DNA from: Siniperca chuatsi
Taxonomy: Eukaryota > Chordata > Actinopteri > Centrarchiformes > Sinipercidae
Assembly: GCF_020085105.1 (NCBI RefSeq)
Contig: NC_058047.1
Span: 19,745,001-19,809,000 of the forward strand
Direction: 5' to 3'
Length of the DNA stretch: 64,000 nt
Below, in pieces: positions 10,231-23,573 of the stretch. The translations under genes and the position numbers were made by a program. Below the pieces are notes generated by a model that saw only the letters and a program-made list of their open reading frames with translations, was not told where the DNA came from and did not search any database. The number at the start of each line of letters is the position of its first letter. The first letter of the stretch is position 1.

Positions 10231-13200
10231 GACAGACAGATTACCCATCACCAAAATTAAATCTTCAGCACCGGTACATAAGTGAGAGGAGGAAGAGTCT
10301 TAGATGAAGACAGCGAAAGGGGATAGAGAGGCTTTTTGGAGAGGCAGAAAAGACAAAGAAAGGGAGGAGGAAGTAGGTGGGTTGAGACGATGGGGGACAG
10401 GGGTGAAGGAAAGGATGGAAAATAGGTGGGATAGAAAGAGACCAGAGAGAAAGACGAGTGCAGAGCTTCAAAAGAGCGCCGCCTGCCCCTCCTCCCTCCT
10501 TCAGTAATCCTTAGAGCGTTTGAAGTTGACAGGAGGCCAGTGTTTACTCCTGTGTTTAGGCTGCAGCCGACCAGCATCCATCTCTCTGGACACGACACAA
10601 AGCACCAGGTGTACAGGGTGCAGGGAGTGGTTGCTGTGTGATGGGTGCTGTATGAGTTTAACTGTATGAATGGTTGTTACCATGCTGTATTGTTGTGGTT
10701 GTATAGTTAAAAGGATAATTCCAGTTTAGTTTGGGCCATCATTCCTAATCAGTAATAATAAGATGGCACTCATTAAGTTACTTCTGAGATTTGGGAACGC
10801 AGTGACATCGCTAAAAAGCAGTTAGTTGGAAAAAAATAAATAAATCAACAAGGGATCATTACTAAGAATTATATTGTCTGACTGATCATTTCTTTCCCTG
10901 TCAGACTTCACTACAGCACCGTCACCATGTTCCCAGATCTTAGCAATTAACTTGGTGAGTTAGAGCTGTTGCTTTTTATCTGAAACTCAAACTACTATTG
11001 TGTAACTATAACTATGTATTGGAGACACTTAAATTATTTCAAATATATCTGCATTGTTGGCATTTCAGCAATTTCTTGTTACTTATCGTCACCATATACA
11101 CCTATAATCATCAGTATATAAACTAATAGCAGCCAATATGTTGGCCTAGCCAATGTATTGGTCTGGCTCCAGTCCTATCAGTAAGCTAGGCAACTGTTGT
11201 TCTCTTTGTTATCGCAAATTGGAGGAAATAAACGAACCGAGCGGATAATTATGAAACCAAACCATCTGAGAAGTACTGTGAGGAAGCAGTTTGACACAAT
11301 AGATTGAAAAATGGTGAATAAATGTAAGGCTGCTTCCTTTTCAAAATGCAACTGCCTGACAGTAACTACCACAACAACAAATCGTCGTGTCACCTGTTAG
11401 CTTGTCACTCAAGTGAGGCACTGGAGGTACGCGAATAAAAGGACATTTTTAGTTTTAGTTTGAAAAAGTGGCAGCCCTACGGTATACAATGTTATAAACT
11501 AATAGCCAAAACTATGAATATAAGACTCAAGTTTAAAATCACTTATTCTTTAATCCTGCTATGGATGTGTGTGTGTGTATGTTCAGTACAGGATGAGGGA
11601 ATTTGTATATGAATCTCTTTCTCGGCTCTCCAGGTAAAACGACATTAATCTCTGGAGCCTGAGCAGAGCTTACACATGAATTTCTCAAAGGGACCGCGGG
11701 TGAGAGGAGGCTGCACCTAGGGAGAGAGAATCAAGCCACTCACACACACACAAAGCTTTGGATGTGTGTGGTTGTGTGTAGCTGTGTGTGGTGTCACCTG
11801 TGGCCTGAGCTGTGTGTGTTCTGGTCTAGAGAGCAGCTTATCAGCCCGTTCCAGGCAGCCTGGGACACCTCTTACTACTGCCGCGCTGGAACGACTCAAT
11901 TATAACTCACACACACTCATAAACCCACACAGACATGCACAGCTGGAAAGTCTTAATGCAGTCTCAGGCACGTTGTTCGCAAAAGAGACACTGCCGGCAA
12001 AGTTTCAAAAATAATCTCATCCAGCACAATCTGTCTCTTGACAGAGTCACTTAAATGAGGATTCTGCACTGAGGGGGACGAGGTGTGTACCCGGAAACAC
12101 TGCCGCAGGGGTGCATGTTACCTGTCTGAGAATCACAGCACAGTGAAGCAGAGAAGCAAAAGCCAGAGAGGGCTACAGAGACAGAAAAAGTCGGAGAAAA
12201 GGGCACAAACAGCCACTGAGAGAGAAGAGACAGAGAGGGAACAGTCGAGTTTCTCTTCTATGGGTTATTAGTGTAAACTGAAGTGAATATTGGATTAGCA
12301 AAGCACAGAGACTCCCTTCTGAAACCACTGAAGGAAGTGTATCGAGAAATGTGAGCAGCCTTGATAGATTTTCAAAGGGTCTCCAGTGTGTGGGCAGCAT
12401 CTGCTTGAAGTGCTTTGATTTGTGTGTATTGAAACATCAAATTGTGAGTAGGAGCAGGCTAAAAATAGACACAGCAGTCCCAGAGCTATTGTTGTGTGCA
12501 GGGATAATGCTAGGCTGTGTGAATCTGTAAGCCAAGCTGTTATTACTTTGGTTATACATAAAAGCTACAGCTAGTAGGCCGACTATTACAAAGCCAAATA
12601 CACCTATAAATAAATAAACTGTGAGGCCTGTAATAAGGCGGAGGATGCAGGGATGCTCCAATGACACAAAAATCGGTTATGTGTTGAAAGGAGTCAGGTC
12701 AAAAATTGAGTGTTTTGCAAGACACTGGTCAAAATCAGAGAGCCTCTTTTATTACTCATGGTCTTTCTACGCGCAAAAAATCCTGGTGAAATCTTCTCCA
12801 AAATCCTCCATTGAGAGTTCTTTTTTTTGGGGGGGGGTGCTTGGTTTGATGATAGATGCATACTGTTGATTTTGGCACTTTATTTGAATCAAAAATCAAG
12901 TGCTTTCAAGACCATCCAATCATTTTCAAAAAAATTATGATTTGTTTTGATGTTGAGATAACAAAATGCACAATGCACAATGTTTGTCCTAAAGCAGTCC
13001 TAACGCAGTGATTCCCATCCTCAAGGGTCACAAAATGAGTACCACAGTAGGAAATGAGAAAGAACAAACTTTTACTACACAAAATTGTGTTTATTTGTCT
13101 GGCTTTTGTTGGATTTTGGCTTGTTTTTTGTCAAATAGTGTCTGGTTTGACCTCTTCAAGCCTCTAATATGTCTTCGAATGAAACAGTCAGAAAGGGGAA

Positions 13201-13611
13201 AATTACTTTTTGATTGAACTGCTCACAACTCACATACATGCACAGAGTAGACACTGCTCTGCATTAAAAAGGCTGGGAACCACTAAAATAAAGGAGACTA
13301 AAGGCTCAGGAATATTCCATTGTGCCAATGCTTGACACTCTTTTGCATGTGTTTCACTGCACAATGAGATCAGTGCATACACTTTTAGCATTGGCAGTTA
13401 GTGCTGAGCTCTACCCAATGAGCCACTCTGTGCCACATGCGAGACCACAGTGGGGCGTTGCACAGTGTTGATTTAACCCACAGGCCAGCTGGACTGTGCT
13501 TCTCTGAGCTCGCCTACTCCTGTAGACGCTGAAGTGTGTCAATGGGACAAGCTTAGTCTGGCGAGTCAGCTAAGACCCTTACATCGACCAACTATCTCTC
13601 GCTCCTGCTGT

Positions 13612-13613
<2 letters not shown>

Positions 13614-13664
<51 letters not shown>
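13614..13664. repeat. (CA)n microsatellite
   Basis: About 25 CA units, the longest CA tract in the window. Confidence 0.95.
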
Positions 13665-13669
<5 letters not shown>

Positions 13670-15033
13670 AGATGAGCCAACATGATCTGATAAACATCAC
13701 ATCGTCTGAAGGGGATAAGAGTTCTTAATACTAACTGGCACACAACCACCTCAGGATCCACACAACTCATTCATCACGGGCATGCTCACCAAAGCAAAGT
13801 AGTAGCCTAATTGAGAGATATAATTAATGCTATGATGTCAGCTTGCAGGTCTTGCGTCATTTCTGGCTAAACTTACACCAGATTTGGCAGAGAGCCTTCT
13901 CTCAATGTTTTATCCAGTGAGCAATCTTGAATACGTTTAAACACAATAATACACAAAAACACAAAAGGGCTCCAACTCTCTTAAATGCATGTTCAGGCCA
14001 AAAGGAATCCTTAACAGATGGCAAATGACCAAGCCCTTAAAATGAATACAATTTGGCAAACGCACAGGCTTGCTCATGCCTGCGTACCTGGAGGTGGGAC
14101 GTGACCTACTCTCAGTCGTGTGAATAAGCCCTTCTTTACAAATCAGTTTGTCAAAGGAGGAACTCAAAAGGACTGTGGAGAGAGATGTGAGTGAGTGTAC
14201 ATGCTTGCATAAACTCACACAGTGCACACAGGCTGAGCAGTGTGCAGTGCGAAGGTTTCTCAAACACAGGGTTGTGCCAGAGGCAGAGCGAGCGACCACA
14301 GAGCCTGAAAAACTGGCTGAGCAAAAGTGAAAGAGAGAAGAATACTGCAATGACCTTTAGGGAGGTGTGTAACAGGTTTGTTTTTTGTTTTTTATTTCCT
14401 TCTGGGTTTATCAGTTCCCATCATAGGGCTACTGCCTGACTGTGATTCAGCTTCCTGGTAAGAAAAGAGATTTGAAAGCCAGGGAAGTGAAGTGATGACT
14501 TCAATCGCAGTCACGGCCACACAGGAGACTCAGAGCTGCACTGCAGGTCTCTCAGCGTACCCACTTGTGACAGAGCAGAGATTCGTCCTCCGCTTCATCA
14601 TGCTGCACTACTGAGTGCTGAGCCATGCTCTGCTGGTCTGCACCGCTCTGTATTAAACTGAAGTGGACCGAGCTGGTCAGTGCTAGTGGTGCTGTCGTTA
14701 CAGTAGCACAGTTTAGCCAGATCTGCAGAATCTTCAGAAATGCATAAGTAGGATTGTAAATATATGGAGTGCAGCACTTCCCCCTGAGCCAAATGTTTAT
14801 CCACAGTGGTAAGCAAGCCACCCATATCTTTATGCATCTCATCTCATGATCAATTTAGTTAATGGATGACTAAACAAACATCACACTCATTAAATGAGAC
14901 AGTGAAATGTGAAATGGTGCCTCTGGTCTTCTTTCCTTGAGGTTAATGTTTAATTTAATAAAAATGTATAATGTTTTTATTATGTTAGTGGAGGCCCACC
15001 TCTGGTATAAAACACTGTGGAAAACAACTGAAT

Positions 15034-15330
15034 AGGGTTGGGCGATATGATCTTATTTACAGCCATAACAATAATACAGAGGTAGATATCCCTTTTGTAT
15101 CTCTGGCAATATTCAATGTGCAAATCAATGGGCAGGACTGCTTTATGGCAATATTCCATTTGCAGGATTTTTACAATGTGATGAACTTCCCAATTTTTCA
15201 GGTATCACTGGATTTGACAAAAACAGATATAACCTTATCTGGTTATTTTATCTATAAATGTTTTGTCAACAGAATTTTCCGACATTTACCTATATCCCAC
15301 AACACAGATTCCTTCATATCGCCCAACCCT
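15034..15330. mobile_element. MITE with 17-bp perfect terminal inverted repeats
   Basis: AGGGTTGGGCGATATGA at 15034-15050 is mirrored exactly by TCATATCGCCCAACCCT at 15314-15330. The element is 297 bp and has no coding capacity. I could not see a convincing target-site duplication, so the superfamily stays open; hAT is a guess. Partial relatives with GATATA...ATATCG phrases lie at about 15,485-15,680 and 17,818-17,880. Confidence 0.75.
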
Positions 15331-18029
15331 CACATGGACTACTTTTCATTACTTTAGAGAAAAACATCACAAGCATTCACCAGAAAATCTGTGTTGATAA
15401 AAGTGTTTGTATTGATTTGTTTTATGCTTATGTTTGATACATTATGTAAAATTCTTACCTTTGAATAAGGGCAACACAGGAGTGGACGATATAGATAAAA
15501 TCCTCTATCACAGTTAATGTTCTTTTGTATCATGATATCAATATATATCATGATAGAGTAAAAAGGTCTATCAGTGGGCCACAGATATTCCAGTGATAGC
15601 TGTCACAGTATAAACAGTATGGCAACATCTATGACGACTGACACATATATATCATCTCACTGTATATATATCGCGCAACAGCAAATACTTCCCCCTGAGG
15701 ACTAGCCTAAGAAATTTAACATTGTGTTTGCTCTTACAGTAAAAGCAAAAATCTAAATGGCGTACCTGAAGTTGCTTCACGACACTCTGGTGGAGAATCG
15801 CTGCTGCATGCTGCAGTGTGTCCAGCGTGTCTTTGCCTCACTCTGTGACAGAGCAGAGCTTCAGTACAACTCCTGAGCCAACGCGCCATAATATTTACTC
15901 TAGCCAGGTAGCAAATGCTGCACCTCTCCTCTTGTCCCAATTAAAGCACTCCATCAGTCTGACAAGCCTGGGAAGCCGTGCCAACACACACAGGCTGGTG
16001 GACAGTAAAGGCTTCTTCTGACTGGTGTGCTATTGCTTAAAGTGTACGTCTCCATTCTTTCTCTTGCTGTGTGCTGTTGTGTGAGCAGCGGCTCTTTCCT
16101 CTTTCTTACTGTTGTAATGAGGGTGTCAAGTACTCAGAGAGGGAGGAATGGGTGTAGAAACATAAGCGCGGGGGGGGGTAGATACAGGAGCTCCTCTGTT
16201 CTGTTGGGTGAAACCGCAGCATGGCCGTATGACTGACAATGAGAGACACATTGCGCTTAGCTAAGGCATGTGCTGGTAAGAATTAAGAACAGCTTTTGTT
16301 GTTGTTACATACATAGACTTTGGCGAGAGGCCTATGTTTTTATTCCAGGCCCATAGAAGTTGTTGAGCTGAAATTGAGAGGTCTACATGGCTTTTACCAT
16401 GTCCTTTCACTACTGTAGCTTATGGTGAGAGCAACAGAAACAGAATGAGAGAAGGACAAAACAAAGGAGTGAAAGCAGAAAGTAGTGGACAAGAACATTT
16501 CAGATTACTATGAGGAGACAGTCCAGTAGTCTTATTGAAAGCTGAGCTGTATTGGGCCACATCTTGGTGCAGGTAATACCAAACCATACAAAAACGGATT
16601 GTTCCACCTAATACAGACTCGGCTAGAGATTAAAATGTCTCCTCTGAGGCTTGTTACTGACTGGCGTTTGCACCACTGGCTTCTCAAGAGCGAGACAGAT
16701 TCCCTGAAAGAGCAAAAAGAAAGTAGCCCGTTTCAGTTTCATTCCCTCCGATACTACTACTGTGCTGCTGCTTCCAGTTGCGACTGAGGTAAAAGCAGGT
16801 GCCTGAGGTGATTGGTGGGTGAAGAGCAGGATCAAAAAGGGTGGAACAATAACGTAAGAAATGCTTTAGCAATATTGTGACGCCCTACTGCGTTGACATA
16901 AAACACACCACAGTCAGTAGGAGAATACAGCAGTCACATCAGGTGGGTCATTAAAGCCAGCTTTCACTCTATTGGTGGTAAATCTTGACCTCTAACATGC
17001 ACTTTAAAAAGTTCTTTGCCTAGCCTTTGATTTGAGATCTTGTTCTGTTCTTAAGATGTATTTACCAGGTGTCTTTTTGGACTTAACGGGTACTCTGGTC
17101 TGTAGAAAAAGCATATCTTTCTGTCCTGGCTGCAGTTCCTTACAAGTAAAAGGACTGCTGCTAATTGCTGATGGAAGAAAAAAGGTGTTAGGCATTGTGG
17201 TTTATATTTTTACTATCATTGCTTTTATGTATTCAAGTTTAGTAAGTATGAGTAAGTGCTTGTTCATCACATTTACTAACAGACAGCTGCACACGGTTGA
17301 TAGAGCGGGCCCACTCCAACACAGCAGCCACACAAGGTCAAACATGTTTATGTTTTCTCTTCTAAATCCATCTGAATTGCTAACAAACCAACCCACACCC
17401 GGCAAAATAAAAGAATATCAGCATTCATATTCATTAGAAATTACCACAGCTGAAGAAAATAAATATCAAGCTCTGCGTAATTGGCGAGCATGCTGCAGGA
17501 TAATTGGCAAAGCTGTTTCGGATGTCAGTCTGCGTGTGAATGAAACACACTGAAATGTTTCGAGCGCTTTACCAACGAGCTGCAGATGAGCCCATGTTTC
17601 ATGGCTCAACATGGGTGGTGTGATACAATATCCGCAATGTTATTCTTTCAAATGTAAACCAGTGCTTTTCCTCATCTATGATCCTGCACAGTGACACTCA
17701 CGCCACAGCGAGGAAACCTTTCATTCAATAAACTCTTCAACAGTTTTTAATCAACTGTCCAAGAGACTAATGACACCTAACATGAGGTTATTTCAATTCA
17801 CAATCCGTCGACAGTGTTGCTGGGTGATATAGCTGGATTCATTATGAGAGTATTGATATATATCGCGATATGGCAAATGTATGCAAAACCACAAAACAGG
17901 GTTTCCCCCCAGGAAATGGTTTAGCCCAGGTGGTAAGCCAACCAGATCCTGCTTTTTGTAAAACTAATTTTGTTGGTTTTTAATTACAGCTTGCACGAAA
18001 TGTATTAGCTTGCCAAAACAGAAATTTAG

Positions 18030-18375
18030 AGCTGAAACAATTAGTCGATTTATCTATTAGTCAATAGGCAGATAATTAATAAGTGACTATTTTTATAAAC
18101 AGTTAATCGTTTCAGTCATGGATGCCAAACATTTGCTGGTTCCAGATTCAAATTTGAGAATTTTTTTGGTCATATATGATAGTAAATTGAATCTTTTGGG
18201 GTTTTGGCCAAATAGTCGGATAAATCTTAATTTGAGCTGAAACCATAAGTCGATTAGTCAATTGACAGAAAATTATTCAACAACTATTCAACAAAATAAC
18301 TGGTTAGATCATTTTTCAAGCAAAAATGCCAAACATTCAGTTTTCTAGCTTCTCAAATGTGAGGATTTACTTCTT
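18030..18375. repeat. Fold-back ATTAATCGATT-type repeat fragments
   Basis: Two adjacent partial copies: GCTGAAACAATTAGTCGATT at about 18,032 and GCTGAAACCATAAGTCGATT at about 18,236, with internal AAAAATGCCAAACATTCAG phrases. Confidence 0.55.
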
Positions 18376-18679
18376 TTCATAGCTATTATGCCAAGTCACA
18401 TCAATGTTGATGCATCAAGAACAATCAAAACTCTACATATTTAATTCATGCAGAGGCATGTCATGTTTTCTACAAAAGCAAAAGACTAGAAAAGCGACTA
18501 GAATGAGCAAATGTTCCACATTAAATATCACATTAAGTAACAAGCTCTCATAGTGTTTGTGCACAAATTCGGAAGAATAAAGTGGTATGCGAACCAGGAA
18601 TGTGTTGAAAGGTAAAGCCACCCAACTGGATTTGGATCTACATCATTGACCAGACACTACAACCTTTACATACCCAACC

Positions 18680-18748
18680 AAAGACAGTAGTGTGTTTGTT
18701 GTTATTCTATTTTGAAAGACAGTAGTGTGTTTGTTGTTATTCTATTTT
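18680..18748. repeat. 35-bp tandem duplication, two copies
   Basis: AAAGACAGTAGTGTGTTTGT opens both copies, at 18680 and 18715, with identity through the whole unit. It lies in the c1orf21 intron. Confidence 0.85.
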
Positions 18749-21298
18749 CACTATTACCTGTCTTCATATTGAATGTATGGGATTTTACTGAACGCTCCAT
18801 TTCTTTTCTCAGATCACTCCAACAGTGGAGTCGTCATTATCAAGGAACGGGCCTGCAGAGATCCTATCAGAAACCATTTTATCTACGGTGGCGATGGGAA
18901 ACAGACGCATTCTGTCTGATGGGAAAACACTGTGCAGAGATTCACACAGCACTTCAGAGTGAGCATAGGAGTGAGAATAAGAGATAAGAAAAGAAAAGAA
19001 AAAAACTGGCAAGCTAAATCAGTACTGGACCCTGTCTCCATGTCCTATCCCAACTGGACTCTGAACACAAACTGCACTGTAAACACAGTCAGGGACACAG
19101 AGAGATGCTGTTTTATCATGGGACAGACAAGCACACAGAGCACGCATGCAGGCTGCAAAACCAACCCCTGCTGACTCAAACGGCAAGCAGTCAGAGGACC
19201 ACCAATTGAAGAAAACAGCCCTCATCCACTGATCTGCACATCAACTGCAATGCAGACAGACACATACAGTATAAAACACACAAACCAGAAATAACAAAGC
19301 GGACGATGATGACACAGTTTTCAGGTTTCATGCTGCAACATTTGCTGCTTGAGCTTTGATTATTCAGTCACGTAGACAAACCGATCGGCCAGTGAGAAAC
19401 CTCAGCGAGTCGAACTGACAGACACACAGAACCCAGAGGGATCGTGTTGTGCTGGCCTTGTGCTTTCTGCAGTGCAATATAGACTGCCTCATCACACCTG
19501 ACAGCAGTAAGCACAGCCACGCAGAGAACACAGCGCACTGTCTCTGGATGTAAGAGATCATGGGAACTCCCACCCACACACAGACAGAGAAGACATCCTG
19601 GTAACCATGGAAACCATCCACCTCCTCGCAGGTGACATCACAGGTGTTGCATCATGACCCAAACAGGGGCCGAGCAATCACCTGAACTGCTGCTAATCAG
19701 CTCAAGGCAGGGAGGCCTCAGGTGGACAGGCAGATCACGGCGATGATGACTGAGGGGACGAGGAAGAGGGAGGAGGACTAAGAATAGATCCCCCTGCCTC
19801 GCAGAAACAGACAGAGAGGAAGAGAGAGGAGTGAGGAGGAGTGAGACTTCAGTCTCTTTTTGCTAGCCACCGGAACCAAAAGCCATATGTGAGCAACGAC
19901 TCACACACTCACACACTGTGTAATAAGCAAATGAGGGAGGCTCGGAGTGAAAGGCAGATGGAGGCAGATAGATGAAGACAGACAGATATATCAAGTAGGG
20001 AGGGGGGCAACATCCACTCACAGGATTGCCGGTACTTGATCGTAACTTATATAACCCCGATGTAAGCTGCTGGTGACAGGATACTATGCTCTGTAATACT
20101 GGTCACACCAACCTACTTTCACACCAGGGTGCTGCACAGCCACCAAATGGATGTAATGGTCTGGTGTTGATCACATGGGGGAAATCTACAGTAGCTAATG
20201 GCCATATGGCACATTTAAACGCAGCAGCCACGGAGGCAGTTGGGAACTTTTAGAGTCCCTTTGCTGATGAAGTGTGTATAATAGTGTCTTAGGAAGTGGG
20301 GGACGGATACATTTGAAACAGACTCGGGCTAAGTTTTAGCTAATGAGCTGCAAATGAGTCTGTATATCAAATCTAATTCTGGCTGCAGTGACTTTCCTAT
20401 TATTATCCAGCAGCTCCTGTCTTCACTCTGAGGCAGACACATTGCAACAGCAGTAATGAGCAACAACCAGCCTTCAGTAGTTTCTAAAAAATCAATGCCA
20501 AAAAGCCTAATGCTTCTGTGTGGTGGTCAGCAGAAAGCAGTGGCTTACTCCTATCATACTACGGGAGCTGTGAAGCACACGGGCTGTGCAGCAGCCCCTG
20601 GCCCGGCCACAGAGCTCTGTCCTGGGGCCTGTCCTGTCCTGGGGCTTGAGCTGTGGCTCTGCTCAACAGCTGTGTCCAGCTGCGCTACAAGGAGACACTG
20701 GGCGCTTTGTTCCCTACAGGGATAGGAGTTGTGGGCAGAGAGAGAGTGCAATAGTACATACATACATAGTTTCATTTCCACAAAGGTTAACGGCCTGTAG
20801 CCTCCGCCAGCCCAGTTCCGTCTTCCCTCTGTTGAGTGTTTCTCCACACCAAACGGCCTTAACATCGGCAGCAGGCAGGCGGGGAGCAGCGGGACAGGGT
20901 GGCACAGCCAACCAGGATGTGTGGAAAATTTGAAATGCTCTGAGCCAACGGTGTCCGAGCCGAGCGGGCACATTCACGCACTCAAAGCGAGAAACGTCCG
21001 CATCTCATTTAAAGCCCTCCTGTGTTTTATCGCTAATAGAAATGATGAGATAAAGCTTCGTTAGCGTTGCAGCGAGCACCGCCACCGCCAACAACAACAA
21101 CAACAACAACAAAACATCGACAGATGCGAAGCCAGTGTGCAGGAAAGAAAGCGCCGGGTAATCACGGTACACTCAGGAAACAACAACAAAAGAGAGGAGT
21201 GAAGAGAGAAAGAAACCACAAGCAGGAGCCTGCTTTTCACTGGAGGATAAATGACACCTCTGGGAGACTATAAACAAGTAATTCACGCTGGTACTTAC

Positions 21299-21420
21299 TC
21301 AGATGAACCGGTTCCGCTCGGTCCACTGAAGGATAGCCGGTCGGTCTTCCGGCTGTGTGTCGGGCGGGATCTCTGCGCTATGGAGACTGGAGAGCTCAGA
21401 GCCTCGAGGACTGAACGTAA
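21299..21420 (-). other. c1orf21: Candidate non-coding first exon of c1orf21
   Basis: On the minus strand the sequence reads to ATCTGA followed by a near-consensus GTAAGTACC donor at 21298. The exon body is richer in CpG than its surroundings. The upper boundary is not visible and is set arbitrarily. It is the best first-exon candidate upstream of the c1orf21 coding exon, but no transcript evidence is available. Confidence 0.4.
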
Positions 21421-21500
21421 ACTGTGGCTTGCGTCATTTCACCAGGATGCCACTATTGCGCGCAGCAATGCAGCCATCTTGCTGAGGAGTGCCCCACCAA
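21400..21500 (-). promoter_or_regulatory. Candidate c1orf21 promoter with YY1-like motif
   Basis: Directly upstream of the candidate first exon, the minus strand carries CAAGATGGCTGC at about 21470-21481, which fits the YY1 core AAGATGGC common at TATA-less promoters. CpGs cluster around GCGCGC nearby. This supports a transcription start pointing toward lower coordinates. Confidence 0.35.
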
Positions 21501-21718
21501 CTCAGCAGACACTGCTGGACCTGAGCTGCTGTCTTATTTTGGTCCCAGTAATGAAAGTAATCCACCATGAGCTGTTCATATGTACCATAGACAGTTTGTG
21601 GTATTCAATAGTTATAATGCTGTGGAACATCTGAAGGAAATCCATCAAGGAAAGAAAAATCTTTTCACATTTTTTCCCCTCACAAAAATATCCCATGTTT
21701 GGTGTCACTTTAATCTAG

Positions 21719-22178
21719 CAGTGGAAACTAACTAGACCTACACTTAATGACGTATTGTACTTAAGTATAATTTTGAGTGATTTGTGCTTTACTTGAGTAT
21801 TTCAATGTTATGCTATTTTATACTTGTACTCCACTATAATCAGGCAAATATTTAATATATTTATCTGAAAGCTATATTAAATATTGGTTACTTTGCAGAT
21901 TAATATTTTACATACTAAAATTAGCTACACCTCAACCAGCTGTGACATTAAAATGCTGCTCAAATGTTAGTGTATTAGTAGTAATAATCCATAATATGAT
22001 ATATATATAATAGTATTCTCTGAAAGGGGCTATTCTGACAAACAAATACTTTTACTATTGATACTTAAAGTACATTTTCTCCTTTAATTCAGTCAAATTT
22101 GAATACAGGAATTTATTTGGAACTGAGAATTTTTCTTTTTACTTGATTCAAAGATGTGAGTACTTCTTCCACCACTGA
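21719..22178. mobile_element. Small inverted-repeat transposon remnant (GTACTT-rich)
   Basis: The left end reads CAGTGGAAACTAAC and the right end TTCCACCACTG, which are inverted relatives of CAGTGGTGGAA. The interior is rich in GTACTT, ACTTAAGTA and TACTTGAGTAT phrases. I recognise this as a very common teleost non-autonomous DNA element. It separates edem3 from the c1orf21 promoter. No transposase is encoded. Confidence 0.6.
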
Positions 22179-23100
22179 TTTAATCAGTTTGACAGTAATG
22201 CCATGTTGCTTACTGAGAATTTTCCAAGTAGAGATTTATGTATTTATGTATATTTATGTGGGTGTCCACCCACTGTTTATAGAAATACATCTGTTGGAAA
22301 AGAACAGATTTAAAAATAAAATCTTCACCTTTCACTCAAATGTTCCGCTTTCTTCTGAAAGTCAACATGTCTTTACCATTTCCTCTGAAAATCCAGACAT
22401 GTGCTGAATATTCTATTAGAGCAGCTTTTATATCATTACAAGGTGAAATACAATTTAAGATTTACTGTCAAATAAGAAAACTCCTCTTAGATCCAACCAT
22501 GTCTATATCCTAGTGAAGTAAAATCAGCTAAATTCATGAATCCCCTCCCACTTTGCATAATTTTTTATGAACTGCAACATCTAAACCCAAAATTCAGTGT
22601 TAAAATAGCATAAACTCAAAGAATCACGGCAGTATTCCCGATATCCCTCTGTTTTTATTTAATTTCATCATGTTAACTCATTGGCTTATTTCTGCTCCTT
22701 CCAAATTAGTCAGCAGCTACAGCATGACAGACAGGTCACATAGCGCCCCCCTGTGGTGTGTAATCCATCCCACCATGCTGCTGAGGGTGTGTCTGCTCCA
22801 CCTGATGTGGTCCAGAGGTTGTTGTTTGTGGGGTGAACCAGAACCTGAGCAAAGCAGCGCTATATTGTTTCAGTCAAAATATCTCGACAAATACATATTT
22901 ACATTGAGAGATGACTTCATATATCCTCCAGAGAGATAAAGCATGGTGTTGAGTTTGTCTACCATAAAACCATAAAAAGATCCTGCAGCTTATTCAATGT
23001 CACTGATCCCCACATGGATTAAGTCCATAAGTCACATCAGTGTGTTCATATGATGGCTCAAGACCATGACAACAGTAAATGTATCATCACAAATAATCAT
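22179..23100. other. Intergenic sequence below edem3
   Basis: AT-rich sequence without a recognisable gene. Open frames here have no family resemblance. Confidence 0.5.
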
Positions 23101-23115
23101 CACATTTAAATAAAA

Positions 23116-23121
23116 TTTATT
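23116..23121 (-). terminator. edem3: Candidate edem3 polyadenylation signal
   Basis: The forward sequence TTTATT gives AATAAA on the minus strand, about 450 nt past the edem3 stop. A second AATAAA lies at 22654-22659. Which one is used cannot be decided from sequence. Confidence 0.4.
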
Positions 23122-23573
23122 GGTCGATGGATTTAATTAGAATGTAGTTGTTGGACAAGAGTTGATTTGAGCAAAAGGAGTTAGAAATGCATAGAGAGAA
23201 CAACAGTGTGAGAAGTGATTTGGAGTGGACATTGAGACGCTGATACATACAGTCTGGTCCATGTCATTCATTAGGGTTTGTTATGACAGATTAACAGAAA
23301 CCGTATGAGAAAGTGAGGTAAGAACCGTGGTCTCTCATCCATTATCTACCAGGCTAAAAAGGACTCCCTTATGGTCCAGAGATAGACTGTGTGGGCTTGC
23401 CTTGGCACGTGATACCATCCACAGAGAGCAAGAGAAGAAATCAAAGACATCTCCCCAGCTTCCTCTGACTTCAACAGATTGAGGCTGGTGACGTGTGAAG
23501 ATGTGTTCCCTTCAGGTTTCTCCCCATAGTGGGATCAAACCGCAGTCACAGGGCACGACATGGCCCACGACTG
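23122..23573 (-). other. edem3: Probable edem3 3' UTR
   Basis: Non-coding sequence between the edem3 stop codon and the first AATAAA on the minus strand. No other gene is visible here. Confidence 0.45.

Larger units (their letters stand above)
8624..21298 (-). other. c1orf21: Probable 5' UTR intron of c1orf21
   Basis: This 12.7 kb lies between the acceptor above the c1orf21 ATG exon and a candidate non-coding first exon near 21.3 kb. No coding exon with recognisable similarity was seen. It contains (CA)n tracts, an inverted-repeat element at 15034-15330, partial fold-back elements near 18.0-18.4 kb and a 35-bp tandem duplication. An alternative 5' exon in this span cannot be excluded; one weak candidate ends at about 15764 with CTTCAG|gtacgcc. 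Confidence 0.5.
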
